This document shows, piece by piece, positions 12,911 through 25,720 of a stretch of 64,000 nt of DNA (positions are counted from its first letter, which is position 1; the number at the start of each line of letters is the position of its first letter). The notes under the pieces are model-generated. The model was given only the letters and a program-made list of their open reading frames with translations, was not told the DNA's origin and did not search any database. Origin of the DNA: Trochalopteron elliotii (taxonomy: Eukaryota > Chordata > Aves > Passeriformes > Leiothrichidae); assembly GCA_024734555.1 (NCBI GenBank), contig JANPWX010019090.1:262722-326721 (forward strand), read 5' to 3'. Made by a program: the position numbers and the translations under genes.

Positions 12911-15900
12911 CCACATGGAAGGTGATCTACCAGATCACCAATCTGCTCTGACGTGTCCCTTCTCTTCTGCTGCTTCTGGGAACTGTCCAGATTTATGGAT
13001 TGGGAATTTACCACTTTTTAGTTCTTTTCCCTGTGTGATACTGGATCGATCGGGAAACCCTTTGCTCTAACTGTAGCAAATTTACATGCTAAATGCTCCC
13101 ATAGTCTGAGTAATACAGATGACATTTTGTCTGGCTGTGGATTTGCAGTCTGTTGATACAGGCCACCTGAGATCTTTTGGCATCAGGCAGACATCCATTT
13201 GTCTGTCTCATTTCCTCTACTTAGTAAACACAGGTTAATCTTTCTCAAATGCATGGCTGGAGAATTTCAAAAGGAAATAAGTCTGCTTTGTGGGAGCCAG
13301 CACAAAAATCCCATCCCTGCAAGCTGACTCAGTTCCAAGGGTCTTAATAAAACTTATGGGGTTTAGGGCAGAGCTAGGAGCCAGCCAGCCCAGTGCTGGA
13401 TTTTGCCCTTAGCTAGTAGGCAAATTCATCACCCTGTGATTCATCCTGAAATGGGGAAAACAGCTGAACTTTCATATGACAGGAGAGTGGGCAGCTTTGA
13501 ATTGTTAAAAATCACTGTTGCATAGACAGCATGTGAAGCCAAGTGAATGTGCTCACTTCATACACCCTCTGCCAGTCTGTTCCCCAGCCTTGTGCCGCTA
13601 AAGGTCACTGGGTGTTTTGCAAAACTTACAAAAATCTTGCTACACTATGTTTTTCTTTCAAGCTACTCTACTGTCATTTCAAATCCCAGTTGGGGGAGAC
13701 TGCCTAGGAGTTGGTTATAATTTCTCTGTGCCATCTCTCTCCTCATGGTGCAGGGAAGCATGAGTGGAGCTGTGCATGGAGCTGTCTGGCTCTGCTTTAT
13801 GGGCACAGCCAGGGCTTTAGAAGCCACTTCTGTCCTATGTTGGAACAAAATGAGAAGTAAACAGACATTTTTGAGAGCCAGGGAAGAGGGGCTGGCCAAC
13901 TCCAGAATGGCTAAGAGGCTGGTGAGTGGGATGTGAACCCAAAATGAGCAACATCTATTGACTCCTCTAAAGCAGGATGTTTCTGCTTGGAGTAAAGTGG
14001 GATGTGGTGCTTCTGTCTTCCTCCCTTTCTTCTGCTGCTGCCCATCCTCCCTGACAGCAACCACCAAGGTCAATGGAGAAGACTCTATTCTAGAGGCTTT
14101 ATTACAAAGATGATTTTGCAAAATGTTAATTTTATTGCATTTTTGATGAACTGAGAGTGGGAGGCACAGGGTATATTGTCTGCAGAAGGCTGTCTTGTTT
14201 TGTCTATACCTGACTTGCCATCCAGGGTGTCCTAGTCCCTCTATTTTAAGATGCTCCTGAATGCTTTATTATATGTTTTTCTGTTGTTTAGAACTCACCT
14301 TCTGTATTGAAAGGCACAGCCACCCCTGTACTGTGTTCCCCTTTCTGGAGGCTCTTGCTATGAGCTGTGCTAAAGATTTAAGAGTGTTTAAAGCTAAGGA
14401 TAAAACTCAGACTTTCAAAAAAGATTCTGAAGAGATGATTATTATTTATTTCTTATTAGAAGTCCATAAGGCATGTAAGTTAGCAATTAGTAAGTATTAG
14501 TACTTACTAATACTAATTACTATTACCAATTAGTTAGGAAACAATTAGTTAATTGTCCCTTATAAGCCGCAGGGAGTTTAACATTGAGCAGTTACCCACT
14601 AGCATTCCTGCCTTTCCCAGAGCATCCTCATCTCTCAAAAAGCAAAAGTATTTTCCTTTTTGTAGAGTTTGGCAAAATGCTCATCTGTAAGAGTTTACCG
14701 ATGTTGCTGATATTTTTGGCAGAATAGGAAACCTCGATGTTCCCACCTATAGAAAATAATTTCCAGCTAATGGTGGCAGGTTTTAATAGGATGCAGAGTT
14801 TTTCCCAGGGTATTTCATGTCACAACTAAATGTTTTTGAGCCATGAAAAATCTGCATTCAGCTAGAAAGAGCACTGCATGCTCCCCTGGGACAGCACAGA
14901 CCGACCATCTCAATTCCTTCTTGGAACAAGCCTCCTTCACCCCACTGTGCCAAGGGCTCACCTCCCACCCAGGCTCTGTGTCAGCAAAGAAACTCAGGGG
15001 TGCAGGGTTGCTCCCTCCCTGCCAGGCTGAGCAGGCACAGGGAGATCACCACAGGTACTGAGGGTGTGAGCAGAGCTTGGATCAGCCATGGCTGTGCCCC
15101 TCTGCGGCTGGGGTTTGACAGCAGCAAGGTCACCCTCTGTTTGCAGCTCTGCACTGAGCAATCTCCTGTGCTATTGAGGCGAGATGAAATTCAGGGTTGC
15201 TCTGTTTTGCCTTCACCTTGTTGAAATAAGCCTGAAGGGTGTGAAAGCCAAGTGAAGCAAATGCAAACAAAATATTTTGCATGAATATTTTTGTAAGCTC
15301 TTAGAGGGCTGAGGGAAGCTTGTCCCATATCCCTAGATAATGGGGCCCTGAGCAATTACAGTATGGGCACAATCTGAAAATTGTGCTCGGTTAGCTCAGC
15401 TGAAACATAAAACAGAGAGATGGGTAGGGCTACTCTGAAAGCAAAAGGGAGGCTCATTTTTGCATTGGTTTGGGATGAGCTGTGTTCCCTGCTGCTGTTA
15501 TCTTGCCCTCATAAATATCGACATACAGAAGCTGGTGTTTTGGGGAAACACTGTGAGCCTTTTCTGGAGACTCCTCTGTGATGACGATGGGGTAGGCAAA
15601 ACTGAAATCTGCTAGAGTGATTCTGCTTGATCTTTCACATCTCCTGAACTTGTGCTCAGGTAGGTCTGCAACTGCAGACAGAGTGCACAGAGGAGCTTGC
15701 ACAGCTCAGAGCAAAAGCCCCTTTGCCACCAAAGGGAGCAGACTGGGGGCCGTTTCCGTTGTGTGGGAGGAGATGAAATGCAAAACTCCCACACTGGCAT
15801 GTGGAAAGGCAGGTAATGGCCCTGCTGAATGAGCTGGGTATTGACTGCTGGAAGGAAATGGGCTTCCCATTTGCATTCTTTTCTATGTGTGCTAGCAGGG

Positions 15901-18900
15901 GGCTGGTAAATCCATGGATTATATTTAGCAAAATTGTATGCTCCTTACCTGGGTTTCTTTTCATTCTCTACCTCTCCTTTTTGACATTAAAGTTAAAGCA
16001 GAGTAGGATCTTTTATATTACTGAATAGGAAAGCTGTAATTAACTAGTCCATCATGATTACTTTTATACCTGAGATCATTAAAGGTAAGGCAAAGTTGCA
16101 ACTGCTCCTGTGATATGCTGCCATGCTATTGTGAGTATAGAGACATTTTGAATATTTTCCTATGAGAGTGCCAGTTGCACTGGAAGTTCCTGCAGCCATA
16201 GGCTGCCTTCTAAGCCAGGAGCTTCTATGCTTTCTCTCTATGCCTAATTATTCAACTCTACATCAGTAGTTTGGTATTTAATTATAGGGGCTTTTTTGTT
16301 TTGGATCATGACTTTTTTGCTCTGGATCACCACAAAAATTTATTTGGTGCAATATCACTTCTAATTAACAGACTTAAACCCCCCCCTCCTTTGTTTGTGT
16401 TACTACAGAGTTAAATGCCCTCTGGTTAGAACATAGTCTTGGCATTTCTGTTCAGTAAAGGCTGTTTGGATTTATTAAGTCATGCAAAACTAACAAACAA
16501 GATTAAATAGAATAAATGGAAAAAACCACTCCAAAAAGGCCCACTACTCCTACAAGAAGTGGGAGAATTCATAGGATGTGTGGTTAATTTTAGATGGCAG
16601 TTTTGTGATCTTTATTATGATCCCTGGAACTCTTCTGTTTGTGTTTTTCAGCTGCTCTCTTAATATTAAAAATGCCCACCTCTGAAGAGCACCAGAGTTT
16701 CTCTCTTTGGCTCAGGGCTATGTTTTTAGGGCAGCAGGGACAGGATCAGCAAGGGCTCAGCAGTGCACAAAGATGGGCACCACTGAGGTTCTCCGACACA
16801 GGCGGCTGCATTTGCTAATATTGGCCATCAAATGTTAACTAAGTCATAAAAATGTCTGTGAGTTGGCCATAATTAGTCTCATAATGATCTGCTGTTTCAG
16901 TCCCTTCTCCAGTGGGTTCACGAAGGTTGTGTTTATGAACACATGTCAGGGTTAGCAGTCATTTTGTTCTGAGTGATGGTAATGGCTGTGGGCTGTGAAA
17001 CTGTTCTTCAGTTTTTTAGGGGTTGTTTTGGTCAAACATTTCCCTGTCATTTGGCATGAAATGATGGTGTGCAGAATGGCTTAGGCTGCATGCAGACAAC
17101 TACACTGTTCCTCTTGGAGCTAAACAGCACTAGTAGTCAGATATATTTTTAAAGCTCTTTCTTACCTCCATTCTCCCGAATTTATAAATCATAGCATTTG
17201 CTTTTGAACACTTGCAGCTAAATAAAACCCAACACAACAGCTTTCCTGTGCTGTGGAAAGCTGTTCTGAGATTTTTGCAACCTGGCTTAAAATTCTCAGC
17301 AACCAAAAAACCCAAGTGAATGTGGTAGAGACAGCATTTCCTAGGCATGAGGCGGTGTGGGAATGTCTATGGAGTCAAAGGCAAGGAGCTTCTTATTTAG
17401 AGAGGCATTGCACATAAATAAATGTTTGCTAAACAAGCCTTGCCCTGGGCATTCCCCCTCCTGCCTTCCAGCAGGGAGTGTTGTGTGGTGATGCAGGGGA
17501 CCACAGGTGATGTTGTGTGCCTGTTTGCAGGTGCTCCCTGGGTCCTTGGAGCTCTCCCATCCTCCTGGTTAAGCCATGGCCCTGTAGCTGATTTGCCATG
17601 TGGGATTTACTGTAGCAATGCAGAACGGCTCCCTGCAGCTCTGCCCCATCTCCCTGCTCCCACCTGAGCAAACAGATTTCATGTTGCCAGAAGGGAAGGT
17701 CATATGGTGACACCTCTCATGAGGTGTGCTGTGGAGCTGACTGTCCCTGGACAGAGTGGCTAAACCCCACTATAGGGCAGCCTGAATTGGAGCACCTGAG
17801 CCCAGCTCTGCAATTTGCGCAGGAGCCCAAGAGGTGGAATTGATGCTCCCTAACTACTGTTATGAAAGGAGCTGTGCAATTTCACAAAGGGCAACTGAGG
17901 ACAAAGATATTGCCTTGTTGTAGATCACTGTTGTGCACAACATTTTGTTGTTTTTGCAAAGTTTTCATATATATCCAGTGCTTTTCCAGACATAAGGTAG
18001 GATGTGACAACTCATCCCTCTGCTGCTGTTCCTGCTCCCTGGCTTGGGGCAGCATTGCTCTTGAGCAATTTGAGCCATTCCAGAGGCTGCCCCAAAATCC
18101 AGCCTTCTGCACACAGCATGCTCCCAGATACCTGTGCATGGCTCGGCCATGCTGCTCTCCTGTTGGGAACTGTGACCAGGCTCTCCTCTTTCCCTCCCTC
18201 TCTCCCTCCCTCCCACCTTGCCTCACAGAGGGAGCCTTCTGCAAATTAAAATAGCTGGAGATCAAATTGAAGCCCAGTGAAAGCACTGGGGGTCTTTCTG
18301 CTGACTGCCTGACTCCTGCCTGCTTTGGGCTGCTCCTGGGAACTCTTGGTTTCCACCTCATTGCATCTTTCTTGGCTTGGCCTGTGCAGGGCTGCTGTAA
18401 CCAGACTTCAATGAAGCATGAGCTTGATTTAGGCAGGGACCATGTCCCACTGCACTGGAGCAAGGAGAGGAAGCCTTGCTGTGACTGCCTATGCAGCCCA
18501 GCTGAAATGAGCTCCAGGTGGAGGACAAAGTACCACCTATCCTGCAGAGGAGGGAGAATTTAAAATAACCTTAAACTCCTTGGCTCATTGAATTTAGTAG
18601 CTTTTGTTCTCATGATTGTCTAGATTTGGAGCATGTGTAGATTCCTGAGGGAAAGTAAATTAAACTCTGGAGAAAAAAAATCCATTCTTTAGAATGGCTC
18701 ATAAAAATATCTTCTAAGAGGAGTGCAGTTTCTGCCTTTGTGTCCTCTGGAGCTAAATGATCAGCCATATTATGTGCTGTGCTTTGTTACCCAAGAACAT
18801 TGCAGCAATGAGCTGGAATAATGAGTGCAAAGCTTCATTCAGAAGGTAGCTGAGCTCCTCAGAGCTTCAAAAGACCAGGTTTATTAATGAGAAATACTGA

Positions 18901-20309
18901 AACATCCTTATTTAAGAAATGTATATCTTCTAGGATGGTTCTGAAAATTACAGCTAAATCAGCTGAGATTTCAGGCATAAAAAGAGACTGTGTGATTCCC
19001 ACTAATACCCTCTGAACTGTGTCTGTCTTGGCTGCCCTTCCTGGCAGTCAGCATTTTGCAGTTCTCATTTCCAAACAGCTGGCTTTGGCTTTATGTAGGA
19101 GATGTCTCCACTAGCAGTGGGAACAGAAATAGCTGTCATTCTAGCAGCAAAATGTAAAGAATGTAATCAACTTTGCAGGCTTTAAAATCCTTTCTGGATG
19201 GATGAAATGGTATTACCCATCAAACTATTCTCATCTCTTAGCTTCTTAACATTGATTTTTGAGCACCATGTAATCCACAAGAACAATGTCCATTTCCACT
19301 GCACGAGGCTGCCAGGCAGCTTTGTTCATGTGAGCTATTATGTACAGAAAGATTCAGTTTGCCCTTATCTCTTGTGTCTTCTCTGAGCATCAGTTTCAAA
19401 CATATTTGCATCAGTTTTCAAAAAATACATTTTATCTTTGCAGAAATGAATTTATATGTATCTTTAAATGAACTCTTGTAAGTCATCTTTCATGAAAGAC
19501 TTTGAAGCATATGAGCTAACTGGCTTTGTTCCCTTTCTTCAGACAAACTGACATTAAGAAACTTCAGGCTTCACACTGACAGATCTTGTGACATTTGTGC
19601 TCTCTCACTGAGCATTGTGCACATAATTTTGTCCCTTCTGGGATTAGTTCTACTGTACCAAATCACTCAAAGATTATCACTTGTACCTTGTGTCCAGTAT
19701 GACTTCTAATTCCCTGATCTATAATTCCCACAAAGTACTTGATTAACTTCTGAGGTATTCTGTATAATGTTGTTCTAAGTCCTCAAAACAATTTAGCAAG
19801 CCTTGCTGCCTTCCCAGTATTAATGTTCTCTCAGTGTTGTATTCTGATGATAAACCCTATTTTAAATAAATAAGCTCGCAACACTGAGTCTGCATTTTGA
19901 TCATACTAATACTGATCTCCCATGCATTAATATGAATGAGCAGGATTAGTATGGCAAAATCTGCAATTTCTCTAAGTGCTGGAAATCTGAGTCAGACTAA
20001 AGTGTTAAAATTTTGCCTTGGCTTGTTCATCCTTAAAGGGTTTTTTTCTAAGTTATAGCCAAGCATATAAATGCAGTCAAAGCCCAAGAGCATGAAATAT
20101 AATTTAGAAGTTGAAATTTTCATTATATGTCAGAGATGTGATAATTTGCTGTCATTTCTTATTCTTATTTTCCTAAAAGGTTGTGTTTGGGGTTGTTGTC
20201 AGGGGAAGTTGTTTAGGTTTTGTAAATGTTGTTGCTGATGGTGGTTTTGCTTTTTTTGTTTTAATTGAAATGTGTCAGGAGCTGTCAGGGTTCAAAGTGT
20301 GGGATGCAT
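12911..20309. other. unannotated 7.4 kb, no gene seen
   Basis: I found no frame with a recognisable domain. The largest ones (13663-14121 minus, 17882-18463 minus) read as chance frames. A pyrimidine-rich CTTTCCCTCCCTCTCT-type run lies at about 18187-18217. Conserved regulatory elements could be present but cannot be seen without alignment. Confidence 0.45.
14486..14511. repeat. short perfect palindrome
   Basis: Eleven-base arms ATTAGTAAGTA and TACTTACTAAT surround the four-base loop TTAG. The surrounding ~60 bases are rich in TTAG/CTAA words. This is a local hairpin-capable sequence with no known function. Confidence 0.7.
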
Positions 20310-20478
20310 GTGGATGGTTCAGCCTGGAGATAAGGAGATGGAGCAGAAACTAATATCCACCTTTACCTACCTGAAGTGTAGGGCATAAGGAAAGAGGAGC
20401 AAGGTTCATCTGGAAGATACAAACGGAAGGGCCATGAGACACATTCTCACCTCATTCATTCCGTGATTCTATGAATTA
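20310..20478 (+). mobile_element. CR1 LINE 3' fragment
   Basis: The sequence from GGTTCAGCCTGGAGA matches the start of the CR1 3' region seen in the long copy (GTTTAGCCTGGAGAAGA at about 24458). It ends with a decayed tail CCGTGATTCTATGAATT, the CR1 ATTCTRTG terminus. It is heavily mutated, so an old insertion. Confidence 0.65.
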
Positions 20479-21780
20479 AGCAGGTATATGTGTGCTGTGC
20501 AGTGGCTCTAGATGTCTTTCTAGCATGACCTACAAAGCATCAATTTTTCATGTCCCAAAGGCAGTGGGAAGGAGGATGTGCTGGGTGTGCTGTTCACAGC
20601 CAGACTGGTGGGCCAGGACACTTGTGGTCTGTGAGCTTCTCCACCTCAGTCTGCAGAAGAGCTCCTGCAAAGACCTGGACTTTCATGGGTGTCTTGCTTT
20701 CATGGCTTGTGCATCCAATCAGGTTATAAACCCCTTCCCAAAAGGAAACATCAGCCAAACTTCTGGAAAATTAAGTGACAAATGGTATTTTTTGCTGCTT
20801 CTCTTTAAAACATCCTTCTTTAAAACTCTGAGCAGCTGCGGTCTCCTTGCCCAAGCAACTTAATTGTCAACTCTCTGGTGAGTCAAGCTGTCCTCTTTAG
20901 GTCATTGCAATGAGGAAACAGCTTTGTCAAAGCATCATCTCTCCTGGGTGAACACCATGACATCGACAGCTCAGAAATGGAATGGGCTTTGCTAGTGCAG
21001 CTGTGTGTGCATCACTGCACTTCCCAATGCCCTGACACTGATTTACCAGGGGTTTCTCTGGCACTTGGGAGTTAATGCATATGGAGCTGGAAATTGGAAG
21101 GGACCACAAATGGTATTTGCTCCCAGAACTCTCCTTTGGCTGATTTTCTCCCTTCTCCCTTTGAGCATACATAAACTATTGTTATCAGATATACATCAAA
21201 GCATTGTATGTTGTTACCACCCACTAATATTCTCTATCATTATTAAACAAATAAGATGCAATTGCTGGATGAAGTTAGTGAGAGTTGCCTAGCTGGAGAG
21301 AAAGCAGGGGGGAAAGACTAGAAGTCTCTCCTCTTTTTGGGTCTTGGTTACTGTGCTAGGGACAGTGGATAATTAGGACATGGATTTCCTTGACATCCCA
21401 TCTTAGACTGTGCTGTCAGAAAGCACGCATCTCCCTTGGGGTCTGGAGCAGAAGTAGAAACATGGAGGCAGATGATGGCTCTGCCAGAAGGGCTGGCTCG
21501 GCAGCAGGCTGGGTCTCTGCTCCCTGCCCAGGTGACTTTGACCTTTTACTTAATGTTTTTAAGTTGCGATACTGCTTGTCTGCAGGCCTGGAACTGAGGA
21601 TATGCTGGGGAGCCAGAGCTGTGCCACCTTTCCATGAGGGAGCAGAGTGCAGGGCATTTAAAATTACTTTCAGGGATACTGATGGTGTATCTTGTGTGGA
21701 TGACAGTGCCTGCTTCCTCAGAGGGGGGCTGCAGATGCCTTAAATCAATATGATTTCGCCCCAACTGTGTCTTTTACGGC
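20479..21780. other. unannotated sequence, no gene seen
   Basis: Two plus-strand frames of about 120 codons (20492-20863 and 21390-21743) show no domain. The second lies just before the CR1 copy but does not read as CR1 ORF1. Confidence 0.4.
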
Positions 21781-21813
21781 ACCTGCTCTGTTTTTACAGC
21801 ACCTGCTCTGTTG

Positions 21814-21900
21814 GAACCAGATGGGATACATCTCTCTGTTAAGGGTAGAAGGTTCTTAGCTCAGGAGCTGGCAGACCTCATTGAGAGGGCTTTAAACTAG
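21814..21900 (+). pseudogene. CR1 ORF1 C-terminal fragment
   Basis: The frame EPDGIHLSVKGRRFLAQEL runs to a TAG stop at 21898-21900. It matches the end of the esterase-like domain of CR1 ORF1 proteins, where the DG-H motif carries the catalytic Asp/His pair. The rest of ORF1 is missing. Confidence 0.7.
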
Positions 21901-21902
21901 GC

Positions 21903-24740
21903 TTGAAGGGGGAAGGGGATGCAGCTGGGCTGCCTGGAAGCAGGCCCAAGGGTGCTAAGCCTGAGTTAGGGGTGAAATCAGTAGCCCAGCTGAAGTGCAT
22001 GTATACCAATGCATGCAGCATGGGTAACAAAGAGGAAGAGCTGGAGGTCATGGTGCAACAGCAAAGCTATGATGTAGTCGCCATCACAGAAACGTGGTGG
22101 GATGACTCACATAGCTGGAGCACTGCACTTGATGGCTACAATCTCTTCAGAAGAGACAGGAAAGGGAGAAGAGGTGGAGGGGTGGCCCTTTATATTAAGA
22201 AGGCTTTTGATGCCATAGGTATTGAAACTAATGACGATGGAGTTGAATGGCTATGGGTAAGAATTAAGGGGAAAGCCAACAAGGCTGACATCCTACTGGG
22301 AGTCTGTTATCGTCCACCCAACCAGGAGGAAGAGGTGGACAACTTATTCTATAAGCAGCTGGAGAATGTTTCAGGATCATCAGCCCTTGTTCTTGTAGGT
22401 GACTTCAACCTGCCAGACATCTGCTGGGAACTTAATATAGCAGAAAAGAGGCAGTCCAGGAAATTTTTAGAGTGCGTGGAGGACAGCTTTTTGTCGCAGC
22501 TGGTAGGTGAGCCCACCAGGGGAGGGACTATGTTGGATCTGTTGTTCACAAATAGAGATGGGCTGGTGGGAAATGTGGTGGTTGGAGGATGACTGGGGCA
22601 GAGTGATCATGAAATTATAGAGTTCTCAATAATTGGCGAAATCAGGAGATACATCAATAAGACCCTTACACTGTACTTCCGGAGGGCAGACTTTGGCCTC
22701 TTTAGAAGACTTATTCAGAGAGTTCCTTGGGAAGCAGCCCTTAAAAACAAAGGAGTTCAGGAAAGCTGGGTGTTCTTCAAAACAGAGTTTTTGAGGGCAC
22801 AGGAGGAACAGACTGTCTCTGTGTGCCGAAAGAGGAGTCGACGAGGCAAACGCCCAGCCTGGATAAGCAAGGAGGTTTTGGATGAACTCAGGAATAAAAA
22901 GAGGATGTACCATTTTTGGAAGGAGCGTCAGGTCCCTCAGGAAGTATTTAAGGAGGCTGCTAGAGCATGTAGGAAAAAAATTAGAGGCCAAAGCTCAGTT
23001 TGAACTCAAAATGGCAACTTCTGTAAAGGACAATAAGAAATGTTTCTACAAATATGTTAATGGTAAAAGGAAAGGTAAGGCCAACCTTTGCTCTCTATTG
23101 GATAAGGGAGGGAACTTAGTAACTGCTGATGAGGACAAGGCAGAAGTACTTAATGCCGCCTTTGCCTCAGTTTTCAGTGAGAAGACAACTTGCCTTCAGG
23201 ACAGCTGTCCTCCTGGGTTCGTTGATGGTGTCAGGGAACAGAATGGTCCCCCCATTATCCAAGAGGAGGCAGTCAGAGAACTGCTGAGATGCTTGGATAC
23301 TCATAAATCTATGGGCCCAGATGGGATCCACCCCAGGGTCATGAGGGAGCTGGCAGATGAGCTTGCAAAGCCACTCTCCATCATTTACAATCAGTCATGG
23401 CTCACTGGTGAGGTTCTGGAAGATTGGAAACTGGCCAATGTGACACCCATTCACAAAAAGGGTGGGAAGGAGGATCCCAGTAATTATAGATCAGTCAGTC
23501 TGACTTCAGTACCTGGCAAGATAACGGAACAGTTTATACTGAGTGTCATCATGCAGCACCTACAGGATGGCCAGGGTTTCAGGCCCAGCCAGCACGGGTT
23601 TAGGAGAGGTAGGTCATGTTTGACCAACCTGGTCTTGTTTTATGACCAGGTGACCTGCCTGGTGGATGCAGGAAGGGCTGTGGATGTTGTCTGTTTGGAC
23701 TTCAGCAAGGCTTTTGACACTGTCTCCCACAGCACACTGCTAGATAAGCTGGCAGCCCGGGGCTTGGACAGGAGCACTCTTTGCTGGGTTAGGAACTGGC
23801 TGGATGGCCGGGCCCAGAGAGTGGTGGTGAATGGTGCTGTATCCAGCTGGCAGCCAGTCACCAGTGGTGTCCCTCAGGGGTCTGTGCTGGGGCCAGCTCT
23901 GTTTGATATTTTCATTGATGACATGGATGAGGCTATTGAATCTTTCATTAGTAAATTTGCAGACGACACTAAGCTGGGAGCGTGTGTCAACCTGTTGGAA
24001 GATAGGATGGCTCTGCAGAGATCTGGAATGGTTGGATCGATGGGCAGAGTCTAACAAGATGAAGTTTAATAAATCCAAGTGTCGGGTCCTGCACTTTGGC
24101 CACAATAACCCCCTGCAGCATTATAGGCTGGGGATGGTGTGGCTGGACAGTGCCCAGGAGGAAAGGGACCTGGGGGTTATAGTCATCAGCCGGCTGAACA
24201 TGAGCCAACAGTGTGCCCTGGTGGCTAAGAGGGCCAAGGGCATCCTGGCCTGTATCAGGAATGGTGTGGCCAGCAGGAGCAGGGAGGTCATTCTTCCCCT
24301 GTACTCAGCACTGGTCAGGCCACACCTTGAGTATTGTGTCTAGTTCTGGGCCCCTCAGTTTAGGAAGGACGTTGAGATGCTTGAACACATCCAGAGGAGG
24401 GCAACCAAGCTGGTGAAGGGCTTGAAAAACATGAACGTCTGAGGGAGCTGGGGTTGTTTAGCCTGGAGAAGACTCAGAGGTGACCTTATCACTCTCTACA
24501 ACTTCCTGAAGGGTGGTTGTAGTCAGATAGGAGTTGGTCTCTTTCTTCAGGCAGCAACTAACAGAACGAGAGGACACGGTCTTAAGCTGCATCAAGGGAA
24601 ATATAGGCTGGATTCTAGGAAAAAGTTTTTTACGGAAAGGGTAATAAAGTATTGGAATGGTCTGCCTGGGGAGGTGGTGGAGTCACCATCCCTTGATGTG
24701 TTTAAAAAGAGACTAGATGTGGCACTTGATACCATGATCT
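21903..24740 (+). pseudogene. CR1 ORF2: AP endonuclease and reverse transcriptase, broken
   Basis: ORF2 encodes the nicking endonuclease and reverse transcriptase used for target-primed insertion. The first frame shows the APE-type endonuclease: YTNACSMGN, the ITETWWDD catalytic Glu region, VGDFNLPDICW and LDLLFTNRDG. A TGA at 22590-22592 cuts it just before the SDHE motif, after which the same frame continues to 23003. A +1 change moves to the frame 22882-24054, which carries the RT core: [47 protein letters not shown] and the FADDTK catalytic motif at about 23957-23974. Another shift near 24030 leads to the frame ending at a TAG at 24341-24343. Further matching codons reach about 24740. At least two stops and two frameshifts make it inactive. 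Confidence 0.88.
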
Positions 24741-24800
24741 AGTTGAGGTGTTAGGGCTGGGTTGGACTCAGTGATCTGGAAGGTCTCTTCCAACCTAATG

Positions 24801-24824
24801 ATTCTGTGATTCTGTGATTCTGTG
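24801..24824 (+). repeat. CR1 terminal 8-bp repeat, three units
   Basis: Three consecutive copies of ATTCTGTG form the 3' end of the CR1 element, the family's signature terminus. Confidence 0.9.
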
Positions 24825-24986
24825 ATTTAGTCTTAGGCTGAAATTCTTTTGCAAGGCCATGGTGATGGACTGTTGATACACTAGAATATCCCTTTAATTC
24901 ATGGAAACAGTATGGGGAGATGGAGTGTTCAAATTGCAGATATGAGCAAAGGCATTTGTGCTGAAGCAAGTAGATGTTGAAGTAGC

Positions 24987-25720
24987 TGTGATGTCATGAG
25001 AAGCTTGAACAGAGAGAGGAAGGTGAGAGTGATGACCCTCTGCCCCCAGGGAAGGAGAAGACCTCTGTTCCTAGGGATGATCCCAGAGATAGATGAAGAG
25101 AACCTTTTCTTTTGAACAGCTCATCCTTAAAATAGTACCTCATGAGTTTGACGTGGCCCATGAACGTAGCTGTGGGAAGGCTGTGTGAGATGGGAGGGGC
25201 TTCACGAATGCAGATTTCCGGAAGGCTGCTGTTCGTGAGAATTGAAGAGACGAGAGAACTGTTTTCTTGTGGCAAAGTCTCCATGACATGGCAAAAGAGA
25301 CCCCTCTCCCTAAGAGAACTGATGAAAGACTATTTTAGAGGTGGTCACCTGACCTATGTCCGAAGGTTTTGTCTCTGTACATTGTCAGTGGGAAAGAAAA
25401 GAAGGTTGTGGGGGGAGGAGAAGTGTTTTGAAAGTTTTATTCTGATTCTTACTAAATTTTTTTCTTTTTCTTGTAGTTTTGTTAATAGTTTTCTTTATAC
25501 CCCTTAAAGTTTGAATCTGTTTTGCTCTTCTCCTAATCCTATCTCACAGCAGAAAAGGAGTAAATAATTCTAGTGGGTGCATTAGCATTTAGACAACATT
25601 AGGCCCACCACATTGATTGGTGCATTGGCCGGGAAACGAAAAATTGGCCAATCAAAACCACTATAGGCAGGAACTCTCTCCTGTGCTTCCCTTTAGATTG
25701 AGCCTTGCTCTAAGCAGGCT
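24987..25720 (+). mobile_element. 5' LTR plus leader remnant, ERVL-like
   Basis: An LTR-like block starts about TGTGATGTCATGAG (24987) and ends AGGCCCACCACA at 25612. Directly after it comes TTGATTGGTGCATTGGCCGGG, which occupies the position of a primer-binding site, then a short leader. ATTGGCC (25624-25630) and GGCCAAT (25646-25652) can pair over this site. The internal genes are lost after ~100 bp. The start is less certain than the end, and class III assignment is inference from general resemblance. CR1 ends only ~160 bp upstream. Confidence 0.55.

Larger units (their letters stand above)
21781..24826 (+). mobile_element. CR1 LINE, long 5'-truncated copy
   Basis: This is a non-LTR retrotransposon of the avian CR1 group. 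In order it holds the last ~29 codons of ORF1, a nearly complete but broken ORF2, a 3' untranslated region, and the diagnostic tail of three ATTCTGTG units at 24801-24824. There is no poly(A) tail, as expected for CR1. The 5' end is truncated inside ORF1. A 20-base direct duplication (CGGCACCTGCTCTG / CAGCACCTGCTCTG words, about 21775-21812) marks the truncated end. No flanking target duplication is evident, which is common for CR1. Confidence 0.9.

Noticed and set aside
13663..14121. 152-codon minus-strand frame
   Set aside because: No domain or motif; length is within chance for a 64-kb window.
17882..18463. 193-codon minus-strand frame
   Set aside because: No recognisable domain, low-complexity GREREGERERGE-like part comes from the pyrimidine run, and several shadow frames overlap.
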